A stretch of DNA of 64,000 nt from Vesta saturnalis (Eukaryota; Arthropoda; Insecta; Coleoptera; Lampyridae). Location: the NCBI GenBank assembly GCA_036346205.1, contig JARFJB010002200.1:124001-188000 (forward strand). The letters run 5' to 3'. Below the pieces are notes generated by a model. That model ran no database searches and was not told where the DNA came from. It was given only the letters and a program-made list of their open reading frames with translations. The translations under genes were made by a program, and so were the position numbers. Below are positions 1 to 10,990 of the stretch, piece after piece. The number at the start of each line of letters is the position of its first letter. Position 1 is the first letter of the stretch.

Positions 1-629
1 GCTATACATAACGGCTTTCCCCCAGAACCTTCTCTGAGCCATTTGTATTGGGCTTCCCAGTCTAATTTAAATTTTTGAGAATACTTCTTTTTTTCCCTTA
101 TTGGTTCGTGTACGTCTGGATCATGAGTGTCAGAGTTTTCAGATTCAGATGCGGAATGTTCAGGTCCTAAACTGCGACTTTCTAGATTGTCGACTATTTC
201 CACAACAGCTTTGGTTGAAGGATTTTGTGTATTGTCACTAGACTTTGACGTTCCTGTCCGAGGATCCTCAAATGGATCAGGAAGATTTTGCTTGGATTTA
301 TTAGTCGAATCTTTAGTTTTTATTCTTACTATAAACCTTTAAAATAATAATAATAATAATAGAATTTATAGTTGCAGCAAAATACGTACAACATAATACA
401 TGCAAACAAATGCCAAAATGTGAGATTTGGATACTATTTTATTAATAAAAATCATTTTGAAAAATAAAACCAGACTGCAAAATGGAACTAAAATGTCAGA
501 AACAAGAATAACTTAATAAAATTAAAAATAAAATAACTTATTTACCAAAGCAAATAATTTTGTATTTTAATTTTTTAAATAAAATAAAATATCTCAATTA
601 CAGAATGTATGTATTACTTACCTATCCAT
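1..629 (-). CDS. hAT-type BED/zinc-finger protein, first two exons (partial)
   Basis: The minus strand shows a start codon at 627-629 in a tiny exon (622-629, encoding MDR) followed by a GTAAGT donor at 616-621. The next exon begins after a TTTTAAAG acceptor at 336 and stays open to the window edge. Joined in phase 2 it gives a charged, serine-rich leader (N-K-S-K-Q-N-L-P-D-P), an acidic stretch, then KFKLDWEAQYKWLREGSGG followed by K-P-L-C. That resembles the W-L-x(n)-C start of BED-like fingers in insect hAT/ZMYM-type transposase proteins. The finger itself lies outside the window. The exon structure is seen directly; the family call is inferred from the motif pattern. A frameshifted copy lies at 6923-7388. 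Confidence 0.55.
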
Positions 630-1386
630 TTTAATTTAAATTTAAACACAAATCAAATAAAAACAACTTTATTTAAGAACACCGTACGTGACTGATGATA
701 GATAAATGGCTATTATGGTACTTTTAAACGGTTAGCAAATTAGAGGTTTTTACTTTTGGTCAGCTACAAAGTGTGTTTTGTCAGCTTTGTAACTAAATTG
801 ATAACAATAGTAATGCGATAGGTATATTGAGCAGGTTTAAAATTTAACACGTTTGAGGTATTTTCCATTTAGCGCCTAACAAGATTAAAATTGATTACTG
901 GTCACGTAATTTAAGTAGTTTTGAAGAGATTAGCGTTTCCGTCTGGTCCTTTCTGGGAAATAATCTTTATACTTTTAATTATGCTGACACAAGGGTTTGT
1001 GCGGCCAAATAAAGCGAATCTACAGCTCAGATATTTTTAATCTGGAATTAAAAATATACTTGTCGTAAATAACGAGCTAGATTTGCTTCAAGCGAGAGAG
1101 CGGAATAATGTTAAAATGGTTAGAAATACCGTTCGGTAGCTGTGGCAACGCTGTTGATTAGTGTTTATGGTTGCCATGATGAAGTGGCGCCGAATTTAAA
1201 TATGTAGTTCACATGTTGCAGAACGCCACTCATATTTAAACTCAAACGCTCTAAAAACCATTATGATTTTGAATTTGTAAATTTTACGAATTTATTGATT
1301 GAGGTAACATCTGAAGGAGTAAATACGTCATACCAATGGTTAACGAAGTTGGTTGTTAGTGGATGGAAAGAGTAAGGTAACAGCCC
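163..1386. repeat. Direct repeat copy 1 (hAT 5' end plus upstream region)
   Basis: This segment is repeated in the same orientation at 6923-7845. The copies share the coding exon (CCTAAACTGCGAC onward), the intron, the MDR start exon and about 0.7 kb upstream, ending at AGTAAGG followed by CAGTGGCG. Copy 1 keeps roughly 300 bases (about 800-1115) that copy 2 lacks. It represents the 5' portion of one element family whose gene runs leftward out of the window. Confidence 0.8.
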
Positions 1387-1520
1387 AGTGGCGCAAGGGC
1401 TTAGCCAGGATTTATAACAGGGGGGCAAACCATGGTCCATGGTCGTTCAAAATGTAAAATTTTAGGAATAAAAAGAAAAGCAAATGAAAACAAAACTTTG
1501 AGATTTTAATTATACTTAAA

Positions 1521-3787
1521 TTAAACTAATAACATTTTTCTTGGGTTTAAACTAAATTTATCCAAAACTTTCTTCACTATGCAGTCCTGATTTTCCTTCA
1601 AAAATTTTCGATGCACACTCATCAAACACAACCCAGTGAGTCTGTCATCACCCATTGTACTCCTGAGCCAGGTTTTTACCCTTCGCAGGGTACTGAACGA
1701 TCTTTCCACGGTAGCAGTAGTGGATGGGAAAGCACTTAATATTAGCAGTACGTGCCTTGTTGCAGGGAAAAAACATTAGCTTCCTCCAAAAGTGCAGCCA
1801 CTTCAATGTCCTTTAATTTGTCTTCTGCTAAATTCTTTTTCTTCCACATATTGTACCACAAATCTAATTCTGCAGAGACATCACCCAACTTATAAAATTC
1901 CATGAAAGATTCTGCATTATTTTTGAAAGCAAAAGCAGGTGTATTTTCGTTGGAGAATCTAGCATCCAAAGACGAAGTTAAAGAATCAAGATAGGGGATG
2001 ATTATTGACCGCTTCCAGTATTCAACTGCAGACTCTGATGGTAGATTACTTCTGTGTACTTGCTTTTGAGTGACTCGTGGTACTGACAACTTAACCCCTA
2101 CTTTCTCTGCGATATCAAGTGATTTTTTAAATAATTCATAAGAAACATTTTCGACATCTTGTCGATCTTCTTTGATTACATCTAGAATATCATCAATATG
2201 TTTCTTTACTATAACCAAATCCATACTTTTACCTTGTAAAACGTTTACAATGGGTTCCAAAATTGCAGAGTATCTTGCAATTATGTTTAAGCCTAAGATG
2301 AATATTGGTTTAGTAACTGCACAGTGCAATTGGTAGGCAGATTTTCTTGTTGCATAGTTTCCTTCGACAGATAGATGTTCTAGTGCTTTAACAATGTCAG
2401 TGAAGCTTTCTGAAAATTTTTTTATGCTCTTATATTTTCCGACCATCTAGTCTCACAGAGCCTTGAAAAATTTGGAACCGATTTCCTACGGGCTGGCGAT
2501 TCACGAAAGAAGGTTATTGTGTCTTTAACCGTTGCAATTGTGTTTCTTATTTCTGGTAGCTTGCTAGTATCAGTCTGTGGCTGGAGCAATGGAAAAATAA
2601 AGATTTAGCGTACTTCTTTTAAGAATGGCCTGTACACCACCTTCTTTGCCGGCCACCGTGGAACACCCGTCAAATCCGAATCCCACACAATTATCGGCGG
2701 AAAAATTATTATCTTCTAAAAAACTTTCAATTGCGCTAGCTATTGTAGAAGCATCTTGACATTTTAACTCAATGTAGCCTACAAATTCCTCCCTGATTAT
2801 TTTTGGCTTTCATCATAGAACCTTAATCCAATAGAAAGCTGCTCTTTTCCAGCGATATCTGCTGTTTCATCAGCCATTACAGCATAAGCTTTTGCCCGTT
2901 TACAGTCTTCGATTATTTTTCTTTGATAACTTCACCGCATAATTGTATGATCTCATTTTGAATTGTTGGTGAGGTATAGACTGCGTTTTTTGACATTTAT
3001 CCAAGTGGCTCTTTAGCTTCTCATCACCAGAGTCAATCCTCAAATTTAAAAGGTCAAAGAAAACTCCTCATTTCCTTGTTTTCCTCTAAGCGGCAAATCA
3101 TGAATTCCACAAAATATTATGCATGAAATAATTGCTGACAATATTTGTTTATTTTCTTCAATCGTCTTATGGTGCCCTATTTGCAACTGGACATCAACAG
3201 GAGCATTTTCAAGAAATGCTTTTGCAGCAGCTGTTGAAGATTTGTGGTAATGGCTGCCAACGTGCTTTCTACAATCTTCATGTATATCCTTAAACTTCAT
3301 GTAAGGCCTTACCATAAATGACCCCAAAACTCCTTTAACTGTAGCAATTCTTGGCGGAAATAAAACACAATACAAACATAGAGCACCTTTCAAACGACTT
3401 GAGTACACCAGCCATGGAGTATATTGATCTAACCAGCGATGGTTAAATTTTCTTTTCAAGTGAATGGCATCAGAAGCAAAATCGTAATTGGATGATGGAA
3501 CCCAAGGGTTTGTCAACAATTCCTTCTTTTTTTCAGAAGGCAAGTTATTGGCACAACTAACATAACGACCAATGTCATTTTCATGGTAGCCATCGCGTTC
3601 TTCAGTTTGTTTAGAGGTCCCAGTTCCAGAGACAGCTTCATGTAGATTTGAAGAACTACTTGAGCCTCCTTCAAAAATAGATTCCGATTTTGATGTTCCG
3701 ACCATTTTATTTTCATCTTCATCACAATCATTGCTTCCACTTCCACTACTGTCATCATGAACTTTTTCCGTTTTAGAGATTTTTGAC
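1521..3787 (-). pseudogene. hAT transposase (ZMYM/52-kDa-repressor-like) pseudogene
   Basis: Read on the minus strand, the protein starts with an acidic leader (S-G-S-G-S-N-D-C-D-E-D) and a TTF-type finger region (about 3705-3046: NPWVPSSNYDF, W-L-V-Y-S, ALCLYCVLFPP, H-x-S-S). A catalytic-core segment with M-A-D-E-T and CVGFGFDGCSTVAG follows around 2900-2650, broken by frameshifts. Then come a long helical region (2446-1742) and the C-terminal dimerisation segment ATVERSFSTLRRVKTWLRST (about 1720-1660). This order is standard for hAT transposases of the DUF4371 type. Several stops and shifts mean it cannot make an intact transposase. The acceptor at 3788 does not restore frame with the candidate first exon at 4423-4449. 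Confidence 0.8.
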
Positions 3788-3844
3788 CTAAAAATAATAA
3801 CCTAATATCATTCTTGTTCTTAGTCCTAGTATAAAAATTAGTAT

Positions 3845-4313
3845 AAAACAAAACTCCATGTAATGATAGCTTATAATGTGGATATACTATATCCGATGTT
3901 AATATTTTTCTCTAGATTAAAACACAAAATGAAATTAATAGCACGTATAAAGTGCTGTTTGATCTTTAATATGTGAAAATTTCAAGTTTTTATATTTAGT
4001 CCCATTTGAGATATCAGCTGTCAAAATCGGTGCATTATTGTAATTTTTGTTATAATTAGAAGGCAAAAAAGTCGGCATCATAATAATGAAAAATATATAA
4101 AATTATATTAATAATGCACAGAATCTTTTGCCAAAGCTAATAAAAATTGTTTCACAAAGATACAAGCAAAGAGTAAAGAGCAATTGGCAATTTTGTAAAG
4201 GGCTGCAATTGAATTTTTTCCAAACGTTGCGATACAAATAATTTTGAACAAAATTAACATCGGATATAACATATCTACATTATAAGCTATCATTACATGG
4301 TAGTTTTGTTTTA
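3845..4313. mobile_element. MITE with ~57-bp terminal inverted repeats
   Basis: Positions 3845-3903 and 4257-4313 are near-perfect reverse complements (core CCATGTAATGATAGCTTATA; other end ATATCCGATGTT). The 0.35 kb between them has no usable reading frame. It lies inside the intron between the first and main exons of the hAT gene, so it inserted into that element. No clear target duplication could be read at the AT-rich edges. Confidence 0.75.
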
Positions 4314-4833
4314 TTTGGTGCTGGTCGAGCAACCAATTTTCAAATTTTTGGACCATTTCTAATGGAATGACTCTAAAGTTTTAATTAAAAATTTAATTTT
4401 CTACTGAAATTATTTAACTTACCTTTTGTAACCAATTTCTTATATCCATATTGTCTTTTCTGTGATTTCTGTCTCTTTATTCTGTGGTAAAACTATTGTT
4501 ACGGATTTTCCCTCTTGTTTCTCAGGCAATAATTTAACACTGATAACTATTCACACCAACTTTATTTAAAACCAATAAAGTTAACAAAACAACACAAATA
4601 TTCACTTTCTCAACACTTTTTAACTATTCCGCTTTTAAATCTCGCGCCTCGCTTTCTATTCGCCGTATGCAACTTCGTATCCTGCACTATGTACTGTACT
4701 GTACTGTCTGTCTTCGCGCCGGATAGGCAATTTTATATACCTTTTGAGCCTAGAAATTGCCAGAACATTCGCATCGCCGGTTCCGTATATTCCTCACTTG
4801 TATCTCGATTTTCTCGAAGAAAACCAGTGGCGT

Positions 4834-5689
4834 TTCGTTACACTATTAAATAGGACACTGTCGCTAGACAAGAGCACTTACACACCAACTCAATAGTTGT
4901 TGCAAAAATATTGTCCTATGTTAGGATTTGGAGCAAGTTGTGTTTTAACCACTTGATAGTTTTGCACGAACTGCACTCGGCGTGACATTTTTCCGTACAC
5001 TGACGATCCCGAGTCTCGATCTCGTTCAGGCAACTTTTGTTTTAACTTGTTGGTGCAGGTCTTACGTACGTTATAAGAGTATTTATTTCGGATTCTGATG
5101 TAGGATTGTGTATTGAATGTTTCAAAATATTTCACACTATAGTCGGGCCGCGTTTAACTTGTGTATGACTCATTTGTAACATTCATGTGGTTTAAAATTT
5201 CCTAAACGTACGTCGCGACTATACCATCTGTTCATATAGATTTCTTCATTCGTTTGTATCAACGTATTTATCAACAGATGGCGCTCATGATACCGATTTT
5301 AGTATAATTCCATTTTTTTGAACTAAAACGAAACCAAAGCTAAATGCATTACAATAATATGGCCAATAACGAACTGAATGCAAAAATATAGCAATTAGAC
5401 TAACACTTTGAAAATATTATCATCATAATAAACAAATCTTTCATATGCTAATTGTAAATTGTCATAACGAATTAATATACCTAATTTTATTAATTTTAAA
5501 CTGTAATTTAGAAAAAGTCAATATTTAACTTTATTAATTGGTTCATAAAGTTTTATTAATATACTACATCGATATTGTACAAACATTTGAGAAATAATGA
5601 TGAAGTACATTTTATAATTAACAATATTTGAAACATGCATTGCAACAATTAAAAATATTTACATTTACTTAAATTTTTCTAATACCATC
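4834..5689. other. No gene recognised
   Basis: AT-rich sequence. A short reading frame at 4890-5135 has no recognisable domain. A small imperfect inverted pair (ACCATCTGTT near 5222 and AACAGATGGC near 5274) is the only structure seen. Confidence 0.4.
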
Positions 5690-6480
5690 GAATGATAACT
5701 AGCATTATCCATCACGATTAAACTTGGTTCACTAAGTTCGGCAATAATTGTTCTTCAAACCATTTTGTGAAGAGTTCGCCACATGTCACCATGATAATCA
5801 ACATTTGGATTTTTGTTGAAAATAGTAGCGAAGAATTGGGTATAAATCCATCTTTGTTGCCTGCATTGAGTACGATAAATCTAAAAGCAGTTCGTTAAAA
5901 AATTTAATACAAAATGAAATCTGTAACTAACCTTTTTCCTTCTCCCATCGGTTTTTCTTAATACTTTTGTGGTATTATCATGCCAACTTTTTAATGGATC
6001 CCCTAAAAATCCACGTCTCATCTAAGAACACAGGGTCATAATCTTTTAATTCTTTATTCTTAATGTAGTTTCTCAAAAATCTAATCCTACTTGTAACAAT
6101 ATGTTCTAACTCAAATAGCCCTTCTGTCATCGTCTTTTTAAAGGAGAAACCAATTGAATGTAGTAAAGCTTTTAAACTTGTTTTGTTGAAAGTAAAACAC
6201 CTGCTTCTGCTATTCTCGTTTTAAGGTTTCAATGGTAACATGGCACCCTACAAAATGTACTCTGATTATATCACATAAAATAAAGCAATGTTAAATTATA
6301 TACGTTTTGAATGCATTTCATAAATCTTTCGTTTTACAAAATCTTTAATGTAATCATTCACATCGCATGATTTTGGTTTGGTCCGTATACGTTTGGTAGA
6401 TATTTGTGGTTGATTTGGTGCAGCCTCATTAAATCTCTTTTATAGTGGTTAAAGTACCAGAACTTATACCTACTTATTGA
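5690..6480 (-). pseudogene. DDE_3-type (Tc1/mariner-related) transposase pseudogene
   Basis: Frameshifted minus-strand segments follow the arthropod DDE_3 protein order. They are KRIRTKPKS and a helical stretch (about 6390-6310), T-S-L-K-A-L-L and GFSFKKTMTEG (about 6180-6120), DPVFLDETWIF with the first catalytic Asp (about 6030), and a short intron with GTTAGT donor and TTTTAG acceptor (about 5881-5935). Next come F-I-V-L-N-A-G-N-K-D-G-F-I-P (about 5875-5835) and LIVMDNASYHS with the second Asp (about 5700). The third acidic residue region is missing, so this is a 3'-truncated copy. At least three frame breaks occur. Confidence 0.75.
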
Positions 6481-6922
6481 GTAAATTTATTTTAATTAAT
6501 TAATAGGATTAAAAATGTAGTTAAATGAAAAAAAAAAGTGACAATTTTTTACCATTTTTCTCAAAATGTCCGACTGTTAAGTGGTTGAATCGAACACTAA
6601 AAATTGACGTATCCTGAGAGTAAATCGAACACTGTTTTTATCCAGTTCTGGTGTGACAATTTTGTGCACCAATGCATTAAATGCATAGATCGAAAACGCT
6701 GTTAATATATATTTAGCACTATGTCAATTTTTCAAACAGCTTTGTTTTTGCTGATGAAATATATTTTAGTGACAAAGGACACGCGAATAATTTTATTTAT
6801 TAGAGCTTATTAATTAATTTTAAAATGTTCATAAAGCAACAAACGACCACGACAACGAACAAAGTATATTAGCTACATATTGAAAAATTGATATATTCAT
6901 ACTTAATTTTTATTGAATTTGG
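6481..6922. other. No gene recognised; carries one copy of a 23-bp repeat
   Basis: AT-rich spacer. TAGCTACATATTGAAAAATT near 6871 recurs near 7873, on the other side of repeat copy 2. Nothing else is recognised. Confidence 0.4.
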
Positions 6923-7845
6923 CCTAAACTGCGACTTTCTAGATTGTCGACTATTTCCACAACAGCTTTGGTTGAAGGATTTTGTGTATTGTCACTAGAC
7001 TTTGACGTTCCTGGCCGAGGATCTTCAAATGGATCAGGAAGATTTTGCTTGGATTTATTAGTCGAATCTTTAGTTTTATTCTTACTATAAACCTTTAAAA
7101 TAATAATAATAATAATAGAATTTATAGTTGCAGCAAAATACGTACAACATAATACATGTAAACAAATGCCAAAATGCGAGATTTGGATACTATTTTATTA
7201 ATAAAACCATTTTGAAAAAATAAAACCAGAACTGCAAAATGGAACTAAAATGTCAGAAACAAGAATAACTTAATAAAATTAAAAATAAAATAACTTCATT
7301 TACCAAAGCAAATAATTTTGCATTTCTTAATTTTTAAATAAAAGAAAATATCTCAATTACAAAATGTATGTATTACTTACCTATCCATTTTAATTTAAAT
7401 TTAAACACAAATCAAATAAAAAATAACTTTATTTAAGAACACCCGTACGTGACTGATGATAGATAAATGGCTATTATGGTACTTTTAAACGCTTAGCAAA
7501 TTAGAGGTTTTGACTTTTGGTCAGCTACAAAATGTGTTTTGTCAGCTTTGTAACTAAATTGATAACAAGTAGAAATACCCCGTTCGGGGTAGCTGTGGCA
7601 ACGCTGTTGATTAATGTTTATGGTTGGCCATGATGAAGTGACGCCGAATTTAAATATGTAGTTCACATGTTGCAGAACGCCACTCATATTTAAACTCAAA
7701 CGCTCTAAAACCATTATGATTTTGAATTTGTAAATTTTACGAATTTATTGATTGAGGTAACATCTGAAGGAGTCAATACGTCATACCAATGGTGCTAACG
7801 GAAGTTGGTTGTTAGTAGATGGAAAGAGTAAGGGGTAAATAGTCC
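6923..7845. repeat. Direct repeat copy 2 (truncated, frameshifted)
   Basis: Second copy of the segment at 163-1386. It keeps the MDR start exon (start codon at 7386-7388), the GTAAGT donor and the intron. It has lost one A in the A-run just after the acceptor, which shifts the reading frame and soon gives a stop. About 300 bases present in copy 1 are absent near 7566. The coding part ends abruptly at 6923, before the zinc-finger region, so this is a dead 5' fragment. Confidence 0.8.
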
Positions 7846-7859
7846 AGTGGCGTCGTTTA

Positions 7860-8425
7860 CATATTATTTTAAATAGCTACATATTGAAAAATTGATCACA
7901 TATTTGGACACTATCTTTAACGTAATTTTATTAAAAGCAATTTATGCAAATGCTAAAACACACTTAAAAGACTACCGAAATATTTACAATTTGAACTTGT
8001 TTCGATCATAGCACCTACCATTAAGGTGGCTGAAGCAAATAAAAATCAAAATGTTTTCACACTGGTATCCTCAACCTTTAATTAAAAAGTATTTATAATC
8101 AATACTTCAATTTTTCATTCGATTATTAATTATTTTGACCACTTAATTTCATTTTCATGTTGATTAGACGACGTTTAAGTAAAATCTCATTCGCTATCTT
8201 CAAGCCACCCCACCCGTACTGTTTCACATTAGTGTTAGTATCCACGATAACTTCAAAACGATAGGACTTGAATATTTGTATTTGAGCCTTATTTGTTCAT
8301 TTCTCTTTCAGCCAATTAGAATTTGGGAGAAATCCAGCAGCTTTATAAAATTTACTGATGCGGACTAAGTAAGCCTTGAAAATAATAAAATGAGACTTGA
8401 ATCCCATAAATTGCATTTACGACAT
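7860..8425. other. No gene recognised
   Basis: AT-rich spacer between repeat copy 2 and the microsatellite. It holds the second copy of the 23-bp direct repeat (7873-7895). No coding signal is seen. Confidence 0.4.
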
Positions 8426-8427
8426 TT

Positions 8428-8686
8428 TTGACACTGGGTGTCACGCGTGCGCGTGCCCGTGTCGTGACCGTGTCCGTGTGCGTGTGCTTGTGTGTATGTG
8501 AGTGTGTGAGTGTATGTGTGTATGCGTGTATGCGTGTACGCGTGTACGCGTGTACGCGAGTACGCGAGTACGCGTGTACGCGTGTACGCGTGTACGCGAG
8601 TACGCGAGTACGCGAGTACGCGTGTACGCGTCACGCGTGCACGTGCGTGTACGTGTGTACGTGTGTGTGTGTGTGTGTGGTGTGTG

Positions 8687-8726
<40 letters not shown>

Positions 8727-8835
8727 TGCGTGCCTGCGCGTGCGTGCGATCGCGCGTGCGTGCGTGCGCGCGCGTGCGATGCGCGCGTGCGTGCGTGCGT
8801 GCGTGCGTGCTGCGTGCGTGCGTGTGTGTGTGTCT
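8428..8835. repeat. Alternating purine-pyrimidine microsatellite/minisatellite
   Basis: A block of interleaved simple repeats: CGTGTACG and CGAGTACG octamers (about 8525-8640), then (GT)n (about 8660-8720), then GTGC/GCGC tracts. Almost every step alternates pyrimidine and purine, the composition that favours Z-DNA. The long Cys/Val/Arg-rich or His/Thr-rich frames across both strands are products of the repeat and are not genes. Confidence 0.9.
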
Positions 8836-9022
8836 TGCTTTAATAGTCTTTCTTCGACATATAGATAGCTGTCACAGGGTAGAGCGCACATATCTTCTTG
8901 GATAGGAACCCTTCTTTCGTCATTACCTCCAAATCACGTTGTGTAAGGTTGATGGGTGTGCAATTCAGAATTGACAATAGCGTTATTAACGACAACTTTT
9001 TCCTTAACACCCAATATACTCA

Positions 9023-9178
9023 CTATGTGATAGTAAAACCTAGAGATTGTAAATATGATTTATTTGCAACTGTCGGTTTAATCGATAAACGCTTACAAAC
9101 TTTGGAATTACAACATTTGGTCTTTTTATACTTCGGGTTGTCACGTTGGCAAGTACATAAATCATAGCGTGTCACCAT
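9023..9178 (-). CDS. Small ORF downstream of Polinton-like structural gene
   Basis: A 51-codon minus-strand frame starts at 9176-9178, overlaps the end of the preceding gene (9162) and reads MVTRYDLCTCQRDN, ending in VANKSYLQSLGFTIT. The overlap with its upstream neighbour suggests a compact, virus-like gene order. I do not recognise a function. The S-L-G-F ending vaguely resembles small proteins of arthropod Maverick elements, but that is weak. Confidence 0.3.
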   Translation of the reverse strand: MVTRYDLCTCQRDNPKYKKTKCCNSKVCKRLSIKPTVANKSYLQSLGFTIT

Positions 9179-9838
9179 ATTTTTTCAAATGTAGACCTAT
9201 CGTGATGACTTCTCGGTTAAAATTGATTATATCATCATCTTGATCAACTGTTTTAAGCGTTATGGTTGAAATAATGGACGTGTTTGTAAGTAAGCAAATT
9301 ATATTATTTTATATCCCAGCGGCACACTTGGAAAAGCTTGATGAATAATGTGTCATGATTCACTATTCTTAGAACTACCGCTCGTTACATTGCATCGGTC
9401 ATTACAGAATTAATTTTTATGATATTAATTGGATTTTTGAAGTATGCTTCTGGTTACGGATGTAGGTACGTTTCTTAAATCCAAGCATGGGTCAAATAGA
9501 GTGTTCAATATTTAAATTAATATGGTGTATCGCTTTTATGATTGCTTTCATGGTATTATTGTAAGCCCTAAATCGAGAAATCCTTTATAGCCTTCAACGA
9601 CGGCATTAATGTTTTGTTTAAATCTTTGATTTCGTAACATCCTGGTGATATTTCAATTCTATTAGTACCAAACATTAACTGATTATTGGCAGTGGTCACG
9701 TTTTGTATGGTATTGAATGATTCAAAGCTTGTCAGTCCCATTACATACGTATTCCCTTTCATTATCGAGAAAGATTGGTGGATTGAAATTCGAGTGTAAT
9801 ATAGATTCTGTATCGTTAAATGTGAATGTGTACGACAT
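9162..9838 (-). pseudogene. Maverick/Polinton-associated structural-type protein, frameshifted
   Basis: The frame starts at MSYTFTFND (9838) and runs through SNFNPPIFLDNE, YVMGLTSFESFNTI, FGTNRIEISPGCYEI, a G-F-K stretch, I-H-Q-A-F-P-S-V-P-L-G-Y and a C-terminal TLKTVDQDDDIINF and I-T-I-G-L-H-L. This matches a protein family I know from arthropod Maverick-type elements, always near the adenovirus-like protease and usually annotated as uncharacterised. A structural (virion) role is inferred from that context. At least three frame breaks occur, around 9768, 9560 and 9290. It is followed by an overlapping small ORF and preceded by the protease gene on the same strand. Confidence 0.6.
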
Positions 9839-9894
9839 TACGACTGTGTAATAACTAATAACTTTTAGAATGCGTTGTTATTAAAAATTGTAAT

Positions 9895-10279
9895 ACCAAC
9901 TGTCCACAATTATTATTATTATTAGTATTTGGGTGTTGAACCTTAGTAAAGTTGCAGTCTATTTTATTATTACCGCCATTAGTTCGGAAATAGTGATTTA
10001 GTTCTAAGGGCGGTTTGATACGTCCAGTGCTATCAAAATATGTAACATATTTTCCACGTATGTCGTCGAGTGGGTTCCTTCATTCGTTTGATCGTTTAAA
10101 TTTTCGATACCGCATTCCTTAGAATATACTCGTTCAAGTAAATTATCTCGCATATAAATTCCTCTAAAATACGGTATATGTAATACGTTAACATACCTTG
10201 ATAGTCCATGTTGTTTAAGGCGAGGTGTGGCAGCCTTATGTGGAGCTTTTGATATGGCTTTAAGTAAAGACCTAATCAT
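9895..10279 (-). pseudogene. Adenovirus-like cysteine protease of a Maverick/Polinton-like element
   Basis: The protein begins at 10279 with a basic leader. It then shows I-P-Y-F-R-G-I-Y-M-R-D-N, K-E-C-G-I-E-N-L and E-G-T-H (putative catalytic His). After one frame break near 10045 it continues with Y-F-D-S-T-G and, near 9905, N-C-G-Q-L-V, where the catalytic Cys is expected. This His...Cys layout with the FDS motif is characteristic of the adenovirus-type maturation proteases of Mavericks and adintovirus-like elements. The family role is processing of capsid precursors. The usual Trp after GTH is Ser here, and the frame is broken, so activity is unlikely. It lies between the small glycine-rich gene and the structural gene. 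Confidence 0.7.
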
Positions 10280-10284
10280 TATTT

Positions 10285-10537
10285 ATAAGATTTAATATAC
10301 AATCCTTTTCATATAGCAGCTGCTTTCATTGTTTGATTATGCCGTTTAGTTTCTTCTAATGTTTTCGTTGCTGCCTTTGGAACATTAACAGCTTTTGCGA
10401 CACCATGTGCATCTCCACCCAAAGAACCCAATGCTCCTAACGCAGCAAACAGTGGAATTAAAGGAATGAATCCTCCACGTTTTGGGATTGGTAAGATTCT
10501 TAAGAGGCACAATTTGTTTGTGTTTTAATGCGTTCAT
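10285..10537 (-). pseudogene. Small hydrophobic Gly-rich Polinton-like protein
   Basis: Starts at MNALKHKQIV (10535-10537), slips one base, then reads LPIPKRGGFIPLIPLFAALG, S-L-G-G and a helical R-H-N-Q-T-M tail. A short basic head, a Gly/Ala hydrophobic segment and a charged helix match a small protein that accompanies the protease in arthropod Mavericks, comparable to minor-core or membrane-active adenoviral peptides. That functional analogy is inference only. It shares strand and close spacing with the protease and the PLA2-like gene, as in a compact viral operon-like order. Confidence 0.55.
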
Positions 10538-10539
10538 GG

Positions 10540-10990
10540 CTTTTTTATTCTAGATTTTAAATTTGTGCGTAGTTTACCACCAATACGACGAAGCGCCGGC
10601 CGAATTGCATTGTTAAACGTATATGTCGAATTTTTTAGAACGATTTCTTCGTTTTAATTTAGTTCCCATTCCCAATGTCCTTTTTCCCTTCATTATCCCT
10701 CATATGGTTAAGGATGCCGCTCTCTCACCAAAACTATCGTCTGACGAACGGAATCTATTCCAAGCTTTTATCCGCTCTATGACGAACCGTTAACTCGTTT
10801 GACATGTAGTAGGTATGCTATATCGTGTCTCACCACACTTTGTCCAATTCGTTAATATCTTTATCGACCCTTTATTGCAAGCCGTTCTTGTAAACGAGTA
10901 CCTGGTCCACAGGATTTGTAGCTCGGTATATGTACTTCAACAGGTAGCTTATAAATTAGAGTATTAATTAATCCTGAACCTTATTTTAAT
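10540..10990 (-). pseudogene. Phospholipase A2-like (parvovirus VP1-type) protein, Polinton-like element
   Basis: Minus-strand segments read SGLINTLIYKLPVEVHIP, C-G-P-G-T and, after frame breaks, H-D-I-A-Y. These are the Ca-binding-loop and catalytic His-Asp signatures of the PLA2-like domain found in parvoviral capsid proteins and in several arthropod virus-like elements. Downstream come A-W-N-R-F-R-S-S-D-D-S-F-G-E-R-A-A-S and a basic tail (G-T-K-L-K-R-R-N-R-S-K-K). In viruses such domains help virions cross membranes; here the reading frame is broken several times. The neighbouring protease and structural genes support a virus-like origin. Confidence 0.55.

Larger units (their letters stand above)
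1387..4833 (-). mobile_element. hAT element, decayed (~3.4 kb)
   Basis: The left edge reads CAGTGGCGCAAGGGCTTAGC followed by a G-run, the form of many insect hAT termini. The element encloses a minus-strand hAT transposase pseudogene and a first exon near 4423-4449 (MDIRNWLQK, then GTAAGT). The right edge is uncertain: CCAGTGGCG recurs in the same orientation at 4825-4833, which could be the second copy of an 8-bp target duplication. No inverted CGCCACTG end is visible. CAGTGGCG also occurs in repeat copy 2 without this element, which favours the duplication reading. A MITE sits in the intron. Confidence 0.5.

Noticed and set aside
3513..4356. Minus-strand ORFs at 3513-3851 and 4108-4356
   Set aside because: The first is a shadow frame of the hAT exon; the second lies across the MITE and its inverted end.
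8365..8905. Several overlapping ORFs of 80-146 codons on both strands
   Set aside because: They are translations of the GT/ACGCGTGT repeat (Cys-Val or His-Thr runs) with no domain; open frames follow from the repeat composition.
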